Part shown: positions 7,405 to 14,779 of the stretch, piece by piece
Numbering within the stretch: position 1 is the stretch's first letter
How the letters are laid out: the number at the start of each line of letters is the position of its first letter
Origin: Desulfobacteraceae bacterium
Lineage (GTDB): Bacteria; Desulfobacterota; Desulfobacteria; Desulfobacterales; SURF-15
Assembly (NCBI GenBank): GCA_003599475.1
Contig: QZKK01000204.1
Coordinates: 1-20,618, forward strand
DNA: 20,618 nucleotides
Direction of reading: 5' to 3'
The notes under the pieces: generated by a model
Database searches by the model: none
Told to the model about the DNA's origin: nothing
Seen by the model: the letters and a program-made list of their open reading frames with translations, nothing else
Program-made: the position numbers and the translations under genes

Positions 7405-7511
7405 CGACTAGACCTCAATAAGCGATCGGGTTTCCATTGTCAAGCGACCTTTACACCGATTTTCAGGTACTTGCAGATTGAGACACGGTTTCTTCCGTCT
7501 CCATAAAACCC

Positions 7512-7539
7512 TTGACCGGCCTATTGATATCATCATAAT
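7512..7539 (+). promoter_or_regulatory. Predicted sigma-70-type promoter for the EthD-family gene
   Basis: TTGACC (7512-7517), 16 bases, then CATAAT (7534-7539); each hexamer matches the consensus in five of six positions. It is about 40 bases upstream of the start at 7579. Confidence 0.55.
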
Positions 7540-7578
7540 GTATCGGGAAACAGCATGGTCCCGGAAGGAGGAGGCGAG

Positions 7579-7890
7579 ATGTATCGAGTCAGCGTGATGT
7601 ATCCGAATGTCGAGGGGGCAAAATTCGATATCCTATATTACAAAAATACCCACATGAAGCTTGTGCAAGAGCAAATGAAGCCTTTCGGCCTGATCCGGAC
7701 CGAAACAGACAAGGCCGTCTCCGGAGGCACGGGAAAACAGGCTCCCTTTATCGGCATCGGGCATCTCTATTTTGAAGAAGCGGACGGTTACGACAGGGCA
7801 ATCGCCGAGAAAGGGAGTCTTCTGCGGGAGGATATCCCAAACTTCACCAACGTCACTCCGATTCGCCAGATCAGCGAAATCCTCGACTGA
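7579..7890 (+). CDS. EthD-family small protein
   Basis: A 103-residue protein starting MYRVSVMYPN, with YYKNTHMKLVQEQMKPFGL, FIGIGHLYFEEADGYDRAI and a C-terminal IRQISEIL. This is the EthD subgroup of dimeric alpha/beta-barrel (ferredoxin-like) proteins. EthD is needed for ethyl tert-butyl ether breakdown in Rhodococcus, but most members have no known reaction. The start is placed at 7579 because AAGGAGGAGG lies directly upstream; an ATG at 7555 would overlap that site. The gene appears to be transcribed alone from the 7512 promoter, and heptamer repeats follow its stop. Confidence 0.85.
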   Translation: MYRVSVMYPNVEGAKFDILYYKNTHMKLVQEQMKPFGLIRTETDKAVSGGTGKQAPFIGIGHLYFEEADGYDRAIAEKGSLLREDIPNFTNVTPIRQISEILD

Positions 7891-7904
7891 GGGCTGCAGC
7901 CGTG

Positions 7905-7971
7905 GTTGAACGGTGGACAGTGGACGGTGGACAGTAGACTGCCCCTCAACGTTGAACGCTGAACGCTGAAC
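7905..7971 (+). repeat. Degenerate heptamer array (GGTGGAC / GCTGAAC type)
   Basis: Five adjoining 7-mers GTTGAAC, GGTGGAC, AGTGGAC, GGTGGAC and AGTAGAC (7905-7939), an 11-base break, then GTTGAAC, GCTGAAC and GCTGAAC (7951-7971). The same 7-base period and similar core occur at 5690-5724. The array lies between two convergent genes. Confidence 0.75.
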
Positions 7972-7982
7972 TATGCCTCATG

Positions 7983-8327
7983 CTATCTTCCCGGAACGAT
8001 GATTCGAGAGGCTTCTTCCTGCCTTTGCTTTTTGGCTTCCTCAATCAGGTGTTCCATGGCCTCCTGCATGGCTTCCGGGAAGCGCTTGAAGGCCTGAGGG
8101 AGTTCTTTCGCCTGGATGACCGCCTGGAGCGGCAAGGGGCCGTTTCTTGTCATCAGGGTCGTTTGCCCGACGAAAATGGTCTTTCGACTCTTGTCCGAAG
8201 AGCCGTCGTCGTTTACCGGTGTGAGCTGCCGGATCGAACAGACTTTAAGATCCGTAAAGATATCTTCCCGGTAGAGATTTTTTCTGTCTACTTTCAGCTC
8301 GAGTTCGTTGGTGTTTTCATCCGCCAT
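7983..8327 (-). CDS. Conserved hypothetical cytoplasmic protein
   Basis: A 114-residue soluble protein without signal peptide or membrane segment. The N-terminal half (DIFTDLKVCSIRQLTPV, then FVGQTTLMTRNGPLPLQAVI) is probably beta-rich. The C-terminal half (FPEAMQEAMEHLIEEAKKQRQEEASRIIVP) is a charged helix. I recall similar proteins of this length in Desulfobacterota genomes, named only as cytoplasmic or hypothetical proteins, and know no function. AGGGGA lies eight bases before the ATG. It converges with the EthD gene across the heptamer array and is alone on its strand. Confidence 0.7.
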   Translation of the reverse strand: MADENTNELELKVDRKNLYREDIFTDLKVCSIRQLTPVNDDGSSDKSRKTIFVGQTTLMTRNGPLPLQAVIQAKELPQAFKRFPEAMQEAMEHLIEEAKKQRQEEASRIIVPGR

Positions 8328-8514
8328 GAATTGTTCCCCTCTCGAAGGGCGTATTAAGATTCCGATTTTTGAAACGTATCAGATCGGCAACGGGAACGCA
8401 ACCGGTTGGGACTGCGACAGCAAAATCCCTGTGAATTTCCAAATACGGGATTCGAGTGGGCGGTCGGATGCAAAACGGCTGATGTCAAAAGCGAAAAGCA
8501 AAAGCAAAAAATAC

Positions 8515-8543
8515 TTGACTTCTAAAGCAGGCGAAAGTAGATT
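8515..8543 (+). promoter_or_regulatory. Predicted sigma-70-type promoter with A-rich upstream element
   Basis: TTGACT (8515-8520), 17 bases, TAGATT (8538-8543). The 25 bases before it are almost all A and G with runs of A, like an UP element. It points to the second TRAP operon, giving a leader of roughly 490 bases. Confidence 0.5.
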
Positions 8544-8559
8544 TCAAAATCCCTTGAAA

Positions 8560-8638
8560 GTTCAGTTCTAGAGAGCCCCTCCCGAAAGGGGTGGATCGAA
8601 TGAACGACCGGGATGCGGGGGAGTCGGTTTGATCCCCC
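8560..8638 (+). ncRNA. Candidate structured RNA element, family unknown
   Basis: Just downstream of the predicted promoter. An outer pair GTTCA (8560-8564) / TGAAC (8600-8604) encloses CCCCT (8576-8580) / AGGGG (8587-8591). A second hairpin GGGGGA (8617-8622) / TCCCCC (8633-8638) has a 10-base loop. I could not match it to a riboswitch class I know. Confidence 0.3.
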
Positions 8639-8956
8639 GGGGGGGACAGGAAGCAGTCGTACTTTCGTTTTCTGTTCTAAAAGAGCTTGCCTTGTATTTC
8701 GGCCCTGCGTTCTCGGGCCTTCTGATCTTTAGCGTACGTTATCATTTCTGAAGCGCAATGGCCGTATCACCGGTCCGGAAATGATTGCTCCGATGGGCCT
8801 GTTTTTTAGAGTTCGTCAAGCTTGTTCAAGACTGGGATTGCCGTTCTGCCCTTTGCAATACCGCAATGATCGGAGATCGAGCTTCGGATGAATCGTCATC
8901 ACTTTTCTGAGTTAAATCATAGTTTTCTCCTTTTGCTGAGTTTTTTTGTGCGGCGG

Positions 8957-9009
8957 AGTGTTCAAGTGGCAAGGCTTCTTGAACGCTGACCATGCCTCTG
9001 AAGGCATGG
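8957..9009 (+). promoter_or_regulatory. Two tandem hairpins before the dctP ribosome site
   Basis: AGTGTTCAAG (8957-8966) pairs with CTTGAACGCT (8978-8987) over 10 bp with one G-U. CCATGCC (8990-8996) pairs perfectly with GGCATGG (9003-9009). There is no T-run, so neither is a standard terminator. They may protect the transcript or gate translation from GGAGGG at 9031. Confidence 0.5.
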
Positions 9010-9043
9010 ATTTCAATGTCAATTAACAAAGGAGGGATTGAGT

Positions 9044-10165
9044 ATGAAAAGGATGTTCGTAACTGTTTTAGTGGGATTCGCTTTTCTCCTCAGCGTCGGG
9101 GCTACGGCATCCGCCCAGCAGCCGATGGTCTGGAAGATGCAGAGCACCTGGACGGCGGGGGATTTCCACCAGACCAATCCCAAGAAATTCGTGGAGATGG
9201 TGGAAGCCATGTCGGGAGGCCGTCTGAAGATCGACCTCATGGCTGCAGGCGCCGTCGTCCCGGCTTTCGAGGTGATGGATGCCACCCATAAGGGAATTCT
9301 GGACATGGCAAACGCCTGGCCCGGCTACTGGTTCGGGAAGCATCCGGCCAGTACCCTGTTCAGCTCCGTTGCCGGAGGCCCCTTCGGCATGAACTCCGAA
9401 GACTACATGTCCTGGTACCTCCTGGGCGGAGGCAAGGCGCTCTACAACGAACTGCTCCAGAAAGAGCTGAAGATGAACGTCGTAGCCTTTGCATGTTCTG
9501 GAGAAACTCCGGAGCCCCAGGGATGGTTCAAAAAGACCATCAAGGACATGAGTGCCTTCCGGGGGCTCAAATTCCGCTGCGCAGGTGCAGCGGCCGAAGT
9601 CTTCAAGACCATGGGCATGTCCGTCGTGATTCTTCCCGGGGGGGAAATCGTTCCTGCCCTGCAGCGTGGAGTCATCGACGCTGCCGAGTTCAGCGATCCT
9701 TCCTCCGACAAGGCCATGGGGTTCCAGGATGTAACCAAGTTCTATCACCTGCCGGGGATCCATCAACCTACGGGGTTCATGGAAATTCTGATCAACAAGA
9801 CCAAATGGGATGCTCTCCCTGCGGATCTCAAGGCCATCATCGAGTATGCGGCCATCGCCAATACCATTCACTTCGACGTATCCATGCTGAACCAGAACAG
9901 CAAGGACCTGACGACCTTGACCAAAGATCATAACGTAAAAGTCGTCGAAACGCCCAGGGAGCTCATGATCGAAGTCCTGAAAGCCTGGGATAAGGTGGCC
10001 GAAAAGTACGTAAAAGAAAACCCCTTCTTCGCCAAAGTCTACGCCTCCCAGAAGGAGTGGGCCAGCCGGGTCGTTCCCTACCGTCGGATCGGACACCCCC
10101 CCTACGATCTGGCCGCCGATTATTACTGGGGAGAACAAAACCTCTATAAGGTTCAGAAGCCCTGA
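9044..10165 (+). CDS. dctP: TRAP transporter substrate-binding protein DctP (TakP/2-oxo-acid or lactate-like branch)
   Basis: A 373-residue periplasmic receptor with a Sec signal (MKRMFVTVLVGFAFLLSVGATASAQ, cleaved after about residue 25). Mature landmarks are STWTAGDFHQTNPKKFVEMVE, FRGLKFRCAGAAAEVFKTMG, PGGEIVPALQRGVIDAAEFSDP and HLPGIHQPTGFMEILINKTKWDALP. These resemble the TakP/TTHA0766 branch of TRAP receptors, which bind 2-oxo acids or lactate, often with a metal ion; ligand identity here is inferred. The start at 9044 is chosen because AAAGGAGGG precedes it; a TTG two codons earlier lies too close. It is the first gene of the second TRAP operon, and a large hairpin follows the stop. Confidence 0.93.
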   Translation: MKRMFVTVLVGFAFLLSVGATASAQQPMVWKMQSTWTAGDFHQTNPKKFVEMVEAMSGGRLKIDLMAAGAVVPAFEVMDATHKGILDMANAWPGYWFGKHPASTLFSSVAGGPFGMNSEDYMSWYLLGGGKALYNELLQKELKMNVVAFACSGETPEPQGWFKKTIKDMSAFRGLKFRCAGAAAEVFKTMGMSVVILPGGEIVPALQRGVIDAAEFSDPSSDKAMGFQDVTKFYHLPGIHQPTGFMEILINKTKWDALPADLKAIIEYAAIANTIHFDVSMLNQNSKDLTTLTKDHNVKVVETPRELMIEVLKAWDKVAEKYVKENPFFAKVYASQKEWASRVVPYRRIGHPPYDLAADYYWGEQNLYKVQKP

Positions 10166-10189
10166 CGATCGGGTCTGACATCGTTTCCA

Positions 10190-10256
10190 GGAACGGAGGG
10201 GGCCGGATCATTCCTGTATATTCCTGAAGGAGCGACCTGGCCTCTTCCTCCGTTCC
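10190..10256 (+). promoter_or_regulatory. Large hairpin between dctP and dctQ
   Basis: GGAACGGAGG (10190-10199) pairs perfectly with CCTCCGTTCC (10247-10256), and GGCC inside can extend the stem past a bulge. No T-run follows. Such a hairpin after a binding-protein gene commonly stabilises the upstream mRNA or partly stops transcription so that less DctQ/DctM is made; this role is inferred. Confidence 0.6.
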
Positions 10257-10348
10257 GGTTTGGGGATATTTGGGTGCCCGGTGAGGTCATTCGAGGCTCG
10301 AAGCGGGATGGATCGATCCGGAGAGCTGAAAAGGGAGGATCCTTTCTT

Positions 10349-10864
10349 TTGGAATCTTATTTAAAAATAACCCGTAAAATAGACAAGCTGGCGGAATGGA
10401 GCGGCCGGGTTTTTTCCTACCTCGTCTACCCTCTGATCGGGGGCGTGGCTTATGAAGTCGTCGCCCGCTATCTATTCCATGCCCCCACGGTTTGGGCCTA
10501 CGATGTGACCTATATGCTCTACGGCGCCATCTTCATGCTGGGAGCAGCCTATACGCTTCTGAACAAGGGGCACATCCGGACGGATCTGCTTTACAACAAC
10601 TGGCCGGTGAAGCGGCAGGGGAAGGTCGACGCCCTCATGTACCTGATTCTTTTTTTCCCGGGGATGATCCTCTATTTCATCGCCGGCTGGGATTACGCCG
10701 CCCATTCCTGGGCCACGAATGAAAAGGCCTCCATGAGCCCCTGGATGCCCATCATCTATCCTTTTAAAGCCGTCATTCCCATTACGGCAGCCCTCCTTTT
10801 GATTCAGGGGGTCTCCGAGTTTTTAAAGAGCGTTCATGCCTGGAAGAAGGGAGTATGGGAATGA
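10349..10864 (+). CDS. dctQ: TRAP transporter small membrane subunit DctQ
   Basis: A DctQ protein with four membrane helices. It has VAYEVVARYLFHAPTVWAYDVTYML, matching the family R-Y-x-F-x-x-P-x-x-W core, and LLNKGHIRTDLLYNNW, matching the G-H-I-R-x-D-L/V region of one DctQ branch. The TTG at 10349 is preferred as start because AGGGAGG lies about ten bases upstream and the protein then has the usual 171 residues. A GTG at 10274 would add 25 polar residues with no ribosome site. The stop overlaps the dctM start as ATGA at 10861. Confidence 0.88.
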   Translation: MESYLKITRKIDKLAEWSGRVFSYLVYPLIGGVAYEVVARYLFHAPTVWAYDVTYMLYGAIFMLGAAYTLLNKGHIRTDLLYNNWPVKRQGKVDALMYLILFFPGMILYFIAGWDYAAHSWATNEKASMSPWMPIIYPFKAVIPITAALLLIQGVSEFLKSVHAWKKGVWE

Positions 10865-12180
10865 GCAACGAACTTTTCGGCATCTTCATGCTGGCCGTCA
10901 TGCTGGGGGTGATCTTCATCGGATTTCCCATATCCTTCACGCTGATAATGGTCGGCCTGGTTTTCGGCTATATCGGCCTGGGGAAAATGGTCTTCGATCT
11001 CATGGTTTTCCAGACCTTCGGCATGATGCAGGAAGAAGTCCTGGCCGCCGTACCCCTGTTTATCTTCATGGGGTTCATCACCGAGCAGGCCGGACTCATG
11101 GAACGGCTTTTCAAGGCGCTTCGCGATATTCTTGCGCCCCTGAAAGGGTCTCTTTACATCGGGGTAATTCTCACCGCCACGATTTTTGCCATGGCCACCG
11201 GCATCGTTGGGGCTGCGGTTACCGTTCTGGGAATCATGGCCGCGCCGATCATGATCAAATGCGGATACAGTCCCAGGATGTCCTCCGGCGCGATTGCCGC
11301 CGGCGGTACCCTGGGGATCCTCATTCCTCCAAGCGTCATGCTCATCGTCATGGGCCCGGTGCTCGGAATTTCGGTCGCCCAGCTTTATGCTGCCGCTTTC
11401 GGGCCCGGGTTCATTCTCGCGTCCCTGTATATCGTCTATCTGCTGCTCCGTTGCCACCTCAGGCCGGAACTAGGGCCTCCGGTTCCCATGGAGGAGCGGA
11501 TTACCGATAAGAAAATCCTGATCAAGGAATTTCTCGCCGGGATCGTCCCTCTCACCGTTCTGATTGCCGGAACGCTCGGGAGTATCCTGGGAGGTCTTGC
11601 TACCCCGACGGAAGCGGCATCCATGGGATCCGCCGGTGCACTCATCCTGGCTTTCGCCTACCGGCAGTTGACCTGGAAAAAATTCAGGAAAGCGGCAATA
11701 GGGACGCTCCAGACCTCCAGCATGGTGGTTTTTCTAGGAGTGGCTTCCAATGTATTCGGGGCGGTCTTCGCGCGGCTCGGCTCCGCGGACCTGATGACCC
11801 GGACTCTGCTGGCCCTTCCGGTTCCGCCTTTTGTGATGCTCATGATCATCATGACCCTGATTTTTCTCCTGGGGTGGCCCTTTGAATGGCCGGCCATCAT
11901 CTATCTTTTCCTCCCCATCTTCATGCCTCTAGTCCTCGCATTGAAGTTTGACCTGGTCTGGTTCGGAACCCTTGTGGCCATCAACCTGCAAACCGCCTTC
12001 CTTTCGCCTCCGGTTGCGATGTCGGCTTACTACCTGAAAGCGGTCGTACCGCAGTGGGATCTAAAAACGATTTACATGGGCATGGCCGACTTCCTGATTC
12101 TCCAGGTGATTGCCCTTTTCGCGGTCATGGTCTTTCCGGAAATCGCCCTCTGGTTCCCGAGGTGGCTGTTCAGCAATTAA
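10861..12180 (+). CDS. dctM: TRAP transporter large membrane subunit DctM
   Basis: A 439-residue polytopic membrane protein with DctM landmarks: VPLFIFMGFITEQAGLMERLF, ATGIVGAAVTVLGIMAAP, the GGTLGILIPPSVMLIVMG block, GGLATPTEAASMGSAGAL and NLQTAFLSPPVAMSAYYLK near the end. It is the channel subunit for the solute delivered by the TakP-like DctP. The start at 10861 overlaps the dctQ stop and has AGAAGGGAG eight bases upstream; an ATG at 10855 is in frame but too near that site. A strong terminator closes the operon. The order P-Q-M is standard, unlike the first TRAP operon. Confidence 0.93.
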   Translation: MSNELFGIFMLAVMLGVIFIGFPISFTLIMVGLVFGYIGLGKMVFDLMVFQTFGMMQEEVLAAVPLFIFMGFITEQAGLMERLFKALRDILAPLKGSLYIGVILTATIFAMATGIVGAAVTVLGIMAAPIMIKCGYSPRMSSGAIAAGGTLGILIPPSVMLIVMGPVLGISVAQLYAAAFGPGFILASLYIVYLLLRCHLRPELGPPVPMEERITDKKILIKEFLAGIVPLTVLIAGTLGSILGGLATPTEAASMGSAGALILAFAYRQLTWKKFRKAAIGTLQTSSMVVFLGVASNVFGAVFARLGSADLMTRTLLALPVPPFVMLMIIMTLIFLLGWPFEWPAIIYLFLPIFMPLVLALKFDLVWFGTLVAINLQTAFLSPPVAMSAYYLKAVVPQWDLKTIYMGMADFLILQVIALFAVMVFPEIALWFPRWLFSN

Positions 12181-12189
12181 CCCCGGATC

Positions 12190-12226
12190 GGCCTCCGGCT
12201 CCTTGGAGCCGGAGGCCCCGGTTTCT
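12190..12226 (+). terminator. Rho-independent-type terminator after the second TRAP operon
   Basis: Perfect 13-bp stem GGCCTCCGGCTCC (12190-12202) / GGAGCCGGAGGCC (12205-12217), nine bases after the dctM stop. The following GGTTTCT is only a weak T-tract. Confidence 0.75.
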
Positions 12227-12363
12227 AATCGAATCGTCTCGAATCGTCCATAGATGTCAAAAACGTATTGAAATCGGGACAAGCCGAGGCAATCGCATGA
12301 ATTTTTTCGGCCTTTGCCCTGGCTGGAATCGTTTTCCCCGACGGCTGAGCACTGCGGACTGCA

Positions 12364-12398
12364 CGATATTGACAATCCGATATCGACGGATCTATCTT
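12364..12398 (+). promoter_or_regulatory. Predicted promoter with overlapping direct repeats, upstream of the ECF genes
   Basis: TTGACA (12369-12374), 18 bases, TATCTT (12393-12398). Direct repeats CGATATTGAC (12364-12373) and CGATATCGAC (12378-12387), 14 bases apart, cover the -35 and the spacer and could be a regulator site. They do not resemble the NikR palindrome. Confidence 0.45.
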
Positions 12399-12441
12399 TG
12401 ACGATACATCGGCGACTTTGTGACCGGAGGGAGATGGATCG

Positions 12442-12471
12442 ATGCAGGACTGCCGGCTCGGCATTCAATAG
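12442..12471 (+). CDS. Possible 9-codon leader ORF before the ECF T gene
   Basis: MQDCRLGIQ is preceded by GGAGGGAG (12426-12433), eight bases before its ATG, and ends with TAG three bases before the ATG at 12475, in the same frame. The ECF gene itself lacks a good ribosome site, so its translation could depend on re-initiation after this ORF. There is no homology evidence. Confidence 0.3.
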   Translation: MQDCRLGIQ

Positions 12472-12474
12472 AAA

Positions 12475-13239
12475 ATGGTTAACGGCGAACCTTTCAGCGC
12501 AGGCGATTCCGTCATCCATCGCCTGGATCCCCGATGCAGGATCCTCTCTGCTGCGGTTTTGTCCTTCATCATCGCAGTCTCTAAAGATTTTTCCGGGCTG
12601 GCATTCGCCGTCCTTCTTTCCGTGTTGCTTGCAGGCGCGGCACGGATCGACCTTCGCGCCATTGCGGGCCGCCTTCTCCTGACAGGCGGATTCGTTCTTT
12701 TCATCTGGGTTGTGTTGCCCTTTACCTATGACGGGGAAGCACTGCACCGGCTCGGGCCGTTTACCCTGACCAGGCCGGGTGTGATCCTCGCGCTTCAGAT
12801 TACCCTGAAATCTTTTGCAATCCTTCTGATTTTCACTTCTCTGATGGCCACCCTTTCTGTGGCTACCGTGGGGTATGCCTTGAGTCATTTTCACCTTCCT
12901 GACAAAATCGTCTATCTCTTTATGATCACATACCGGTACCTTTTCGTTCTTCAGCAGGAGTTCGACCGTCTCCACAGGGCGGCAAAAATACGCGGCTTTT
13001 CTCCTCGAACAGATCTTCATACGTATCGAACCTATGCCTATCTGGTGGGCATGCTGTTCGTTCGGGCCTCAGGGAGAGCCGATCGGGTGCATCAGGCCAT
13101 GAAGTGCCGAGGCTTCAGCGGCAAATTCCACTCTCTCCATGACTTCTCTCGACAGGGTCGAGACCGGATCTTTCTGGTGCTGACAGCTCTTTCCGCTCTC
13201 GTTTTGGCGTATCTCGAATGGGGAGGGGGCGGGGGATGA
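12475..13239 (+). CDS. cbiQ: ECF transporter transmembrane (T) component, CbiQ/NikQ-like
   Basis: A 254-residue membrane protein of the CbiQ family. The N-terminus HRLDPRCRILSAAVLSF is typical. Two A-x-x-R-G coupling motifs occur as AAKIRGF (about 169-175) and AMKCRGF (about 208-214); these dock on the ATPases. The T component joins ATPases to a substrate-binding S component (CbiM/NikM for cobalt or nickel). An in-frame stop at 12469 fixes 12475 as the earliest ATG. The ATPase gene overlaps it by four bases. No CbiM/NikM or N subunit is encoded beside it, so the S component must be elsewhere or shared. The metal specificity is inferred from the family and the His-rich ATPase tail. Confidence 0.87.
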   Translation: MVNGEPFSAGDSVIHRLDPRCRILSAAVLSFIIAVSKDFSGLAFAVLLSVLLAGAARIDLRAIAGRLLLTGGFVLFIWVVLPFTYDGEALHRLGPFTLTRPGVILALQITLKSFAILLIFTSLMATLSVATVGYALSHFHLPDKIVYLFMITYRYLFVLQQEFDRLHRAAKIRGFSPRTDLHTYRTYAYLVGMLFVRASGRADRVHQAMKCRGFSGKFHSLHDFSRQGRDRIFLVLTALSALVLAYLEWGGGGG

Positions 13240-13967
13240 CGACGCGAGACGAACCGATCCTCCGGCTTTCGGGAATCTGTTTCGGGTATCCCGGAGAAAA
13301 GCCGATCCTATCCGGAGTGGACCTTTCTCTTTATCGGGGGAGCCGGATCGGGTTGATGGGCCCGAACGGAAGCGGCAAGACCACCCTGTTTCATCTGATC
13401 ATGGGGCTTCTGAAGCCGACTGCCGGCAGCATCGAGATCTTTGGAAAGAAGGTCAGCCGGGAAGGAGACTTCCTGCCGGTGCGGCAGCGGATCGGGCTCC
13501 TCTTCCAGGACTCAGACGACCAGTTGTTCAGCCCGACGGTGATCGAGGATGTGGCTTTCGGTCCCCTGAATCTCGGGAAAACCCGCAGCGAAGCGGCGGA
13601 AATCGCACGCAAAACGATCCTGCAGCTCGGTTTGGGAGGATTCGAAGAGCGGCTCACACACAAACTTTCCGGAGGGGAGAAACGCCTGGTCTCGCTCGCC
13701 ACGGTGCTGGCCATGGAGCCGGAGGTGCTGCTGCTCGATGAGCCCACAAACGGGCTGGACGAGATCACGAAATCGAAAATCAGAGAGATTTTGATCGGTC
13801 TCGGTCTGTCCTACATCCTGATCAGCCATGACTTCGACTTTTTGGAGGAGACCACCGATACGGTCTGCCTGATGAAAGAAGGTAAGATCCTCACCGATGC
13901 AGAAATTGCACTGCACCGCCACATCCATGCGCACCGGCTCGGCGGTATCCCCCATGAGCATGAATAA
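13236..13967 (+). CDS. cbiO: ECF transporter ATPase, CbiO/NikO-like, with His-rich tail
   Basis: A 243-residue ABC ATPase. Walker A is GPNGSGKT (42-49), the Q-loop is FQDSDDQLFSPTV (Gln91), the signature is LSGGEKR (144-150), Walker B is VLLLDEPT (164-171), and the switch His is His198 in LISHDFDF. The DDQLF-S-P-T-V Q-loop is typical of CbiO/EcfA proteins. The C-terminus carries HRHIHAHRLGGIPHEHE with seven histidines, common in nickel/cobalt systems. The start at 13236 overlaps the T-component stop (ATGA); G-rich sequence GGAGGGGGCGGGGG precedes it. It energises uptake together with the T component. Only one ATPase is encoded, so it would act as a homodimer. Confidence 0.92.
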   Translation: MTTRDEPILRLSGICFGYPGEKPILSGVDLSLYRGSRIGLMGPNGSGKTTLFHLIMGLLKPTAGSIEIFGKKVSREGDFLPVRQRIGLLFQDSDDQLFSPTVIEDVAFGPLNLGKTRSEAAEIARKTILQLGLGGFEERLTHKLSGGEKRLVSLATVLAMEPEVLLLDEPTNGLDEITKSKIREILIGLGLSYILISHDFDFLEETTDTVCLMKEGKILTDAEIALHRHIHAHRLGGIPHEHE

Positions 13968-14005
13968 TCCGGCGGAACTTGTCTCCTCGGGTTGTCCGGA
14001 CTCCG

Positions 14006-14695
14006 TTATTGATTGATTTTATTTAATATTTCAAGGGGATTCAGAAGGGTGATTTCTCTTTTCGAAATTTGGATCCATCCGTTTTGCTGGAGCTCTTTTA
14101 AGGTTTCGCTGACTGTTTGTTGACATGAACCGGTTAAAGAGGCCATTTGCTCCTGAGTCAGATGAATCGGAACCTTGACAGGCTGATTCAGTGAAGCTCT
14201 GTCGAGCAGGCCATTGCAACAAAGATAAAACAGAAGCTTTAACATTCTGGTGGTTACGTCGCAGACCATCAGATTCTCAATTTGCTCTCCAAGATACCGC
14301 AAGCGCCGTCCTAAAATCTTTATTACCTTTCTGGCAAATAGGTAATGATCGGAAAGAAGAAGCTCGAACTTTTCCTTATCAATTTCATACAACACACAGG
14401 AGACCAGGGCCTGGGCATTGCATTTTCTTTCTCTGGCGTCGATGACTTCAGCGATTCCAAACATTTCGCCTGCTTTCCGAACGAAAAAAATGGGTTCCTT
14501 TCCTAAAGCGGTAACACGAAAAATTTTGACGGCCCCCCTTTCAAGATAGAAGCAGGATTCTCCCGGATCTTGCTCGTAAAAAATAAAATCGTTTTTCTTT
14601 AAAATTTTCCTCGTAGCCAGGGAGATAAATTCTGCTTTCTCATTCGGAAGATCCCAGAAAAAGCCTTTTTCCTGAAGATGCCAATGCGCTTCCAT
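14006..14695 (-). CDS. Crp/Fnr-family transcription regulator
   Basis: A 229-residue regulator with an N-terminal cyclic-nucleotide-like sensor domain (about 20-125: FIFYEQDPGESCFYLERGAVKIFRV), a dimer helix (about 120-145) and a C-terminal helix-turn-helix (about 178-210: LTQEQMASLTGSCQQTVSETLKEL). It has no N-terminal FNR-type cysteine cluster. The Glu that contacts cAMP in CRP (GEL) appears replaced (FGIAEV), so the effector is probably not cAMP. In the recognition helix, CRP-like R-E-x-x-x-R is replaced by C-Q-Q-T-V-S-E, implying an unusual target site. GGGGAAGG precedes the ATG. It is transcribed in the same direction as, and after, the hdr/apr-like operon, 245 bases away, so it may control it. 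The gene is visibly richer in A/T than the genes to its left. Confidence 0.9.
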   Translation of the reverse strand: MEAHWHLQEKGFFWDLPNEKAEFISLATRKILKKNDFIFYEQDPGESCFYLERGAVKIFRVTALGKEPIFFVRKAGEMFGIAEVIDARERKCNAQALVSCVLYEIDKEKFELLLSDHYLFARKVIKILGRRLRYLGEQIENLMVCDVTTRMLKLLFYLCCNGLLDRASLNQPVKVPIHLTQEQMASLTGSCQQTVSETLKELQQNGWIQISKREITLLNPLEILNKINQ

Positions 14696-14779
14696 CGCCT
14701 TCCCCTAGTGGCAGCCAAATGAAAAAACCGAGTGATTTGATGAAATTCGATAGGATGTTTTCAGTCAACAGATATCATT

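Larger units (their letters stand above)
8328..9043. other. Long non-coding stretch upstream of the second TRAP operon
   Basis: 716 bases without a convincing gene on either strand. It holds a good promoter match (8515-8543), a G/C-rich group of hairpins (8560-8638) and two strong hairpins close to the dctP start (8957-9009). The centre (about 8650-8950) shows nothing I can name. The arrangement fits a long structured 5' leader or an independent small RNA. Confidence 0.5.

Noticed and set aside
7287..7418. N-terminal extension of DapF
   Set aside because: The extra 44 residues are not part of the family, while 7286 has a strong ribosome site and the conserved N-terminus.
8308..8571. 87-codon ORF on the + strand
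   Set aside because: It starts inside the opposite-strand gene, has no ribosome site, runs through the predicted promoter, and its product has low-complexity Lys/Ser sequence with no family resemblance.
8560..8638. Known riboswitch (glutamine, c-di-GMP, fluoride or molybdenum-cofactor type)
   Set aside because: The conserved core motifs of these classes could not be found; only generic stems are visible.
8967..8982. Possible sigma-54 promoter (TGGCAAGGCTTCTTGA)
   Set aside because: The -12 GC dinucleotide is missing at the right spacing, and the sequence is better explained as the loop and arm of a hairpin.
8826..9029. 67-codon ORF on the - strand upstream of dctP
   Set aside because: It would begin with TTG without a ribosome site, crosses both hairpins, and its product is like no family I know.
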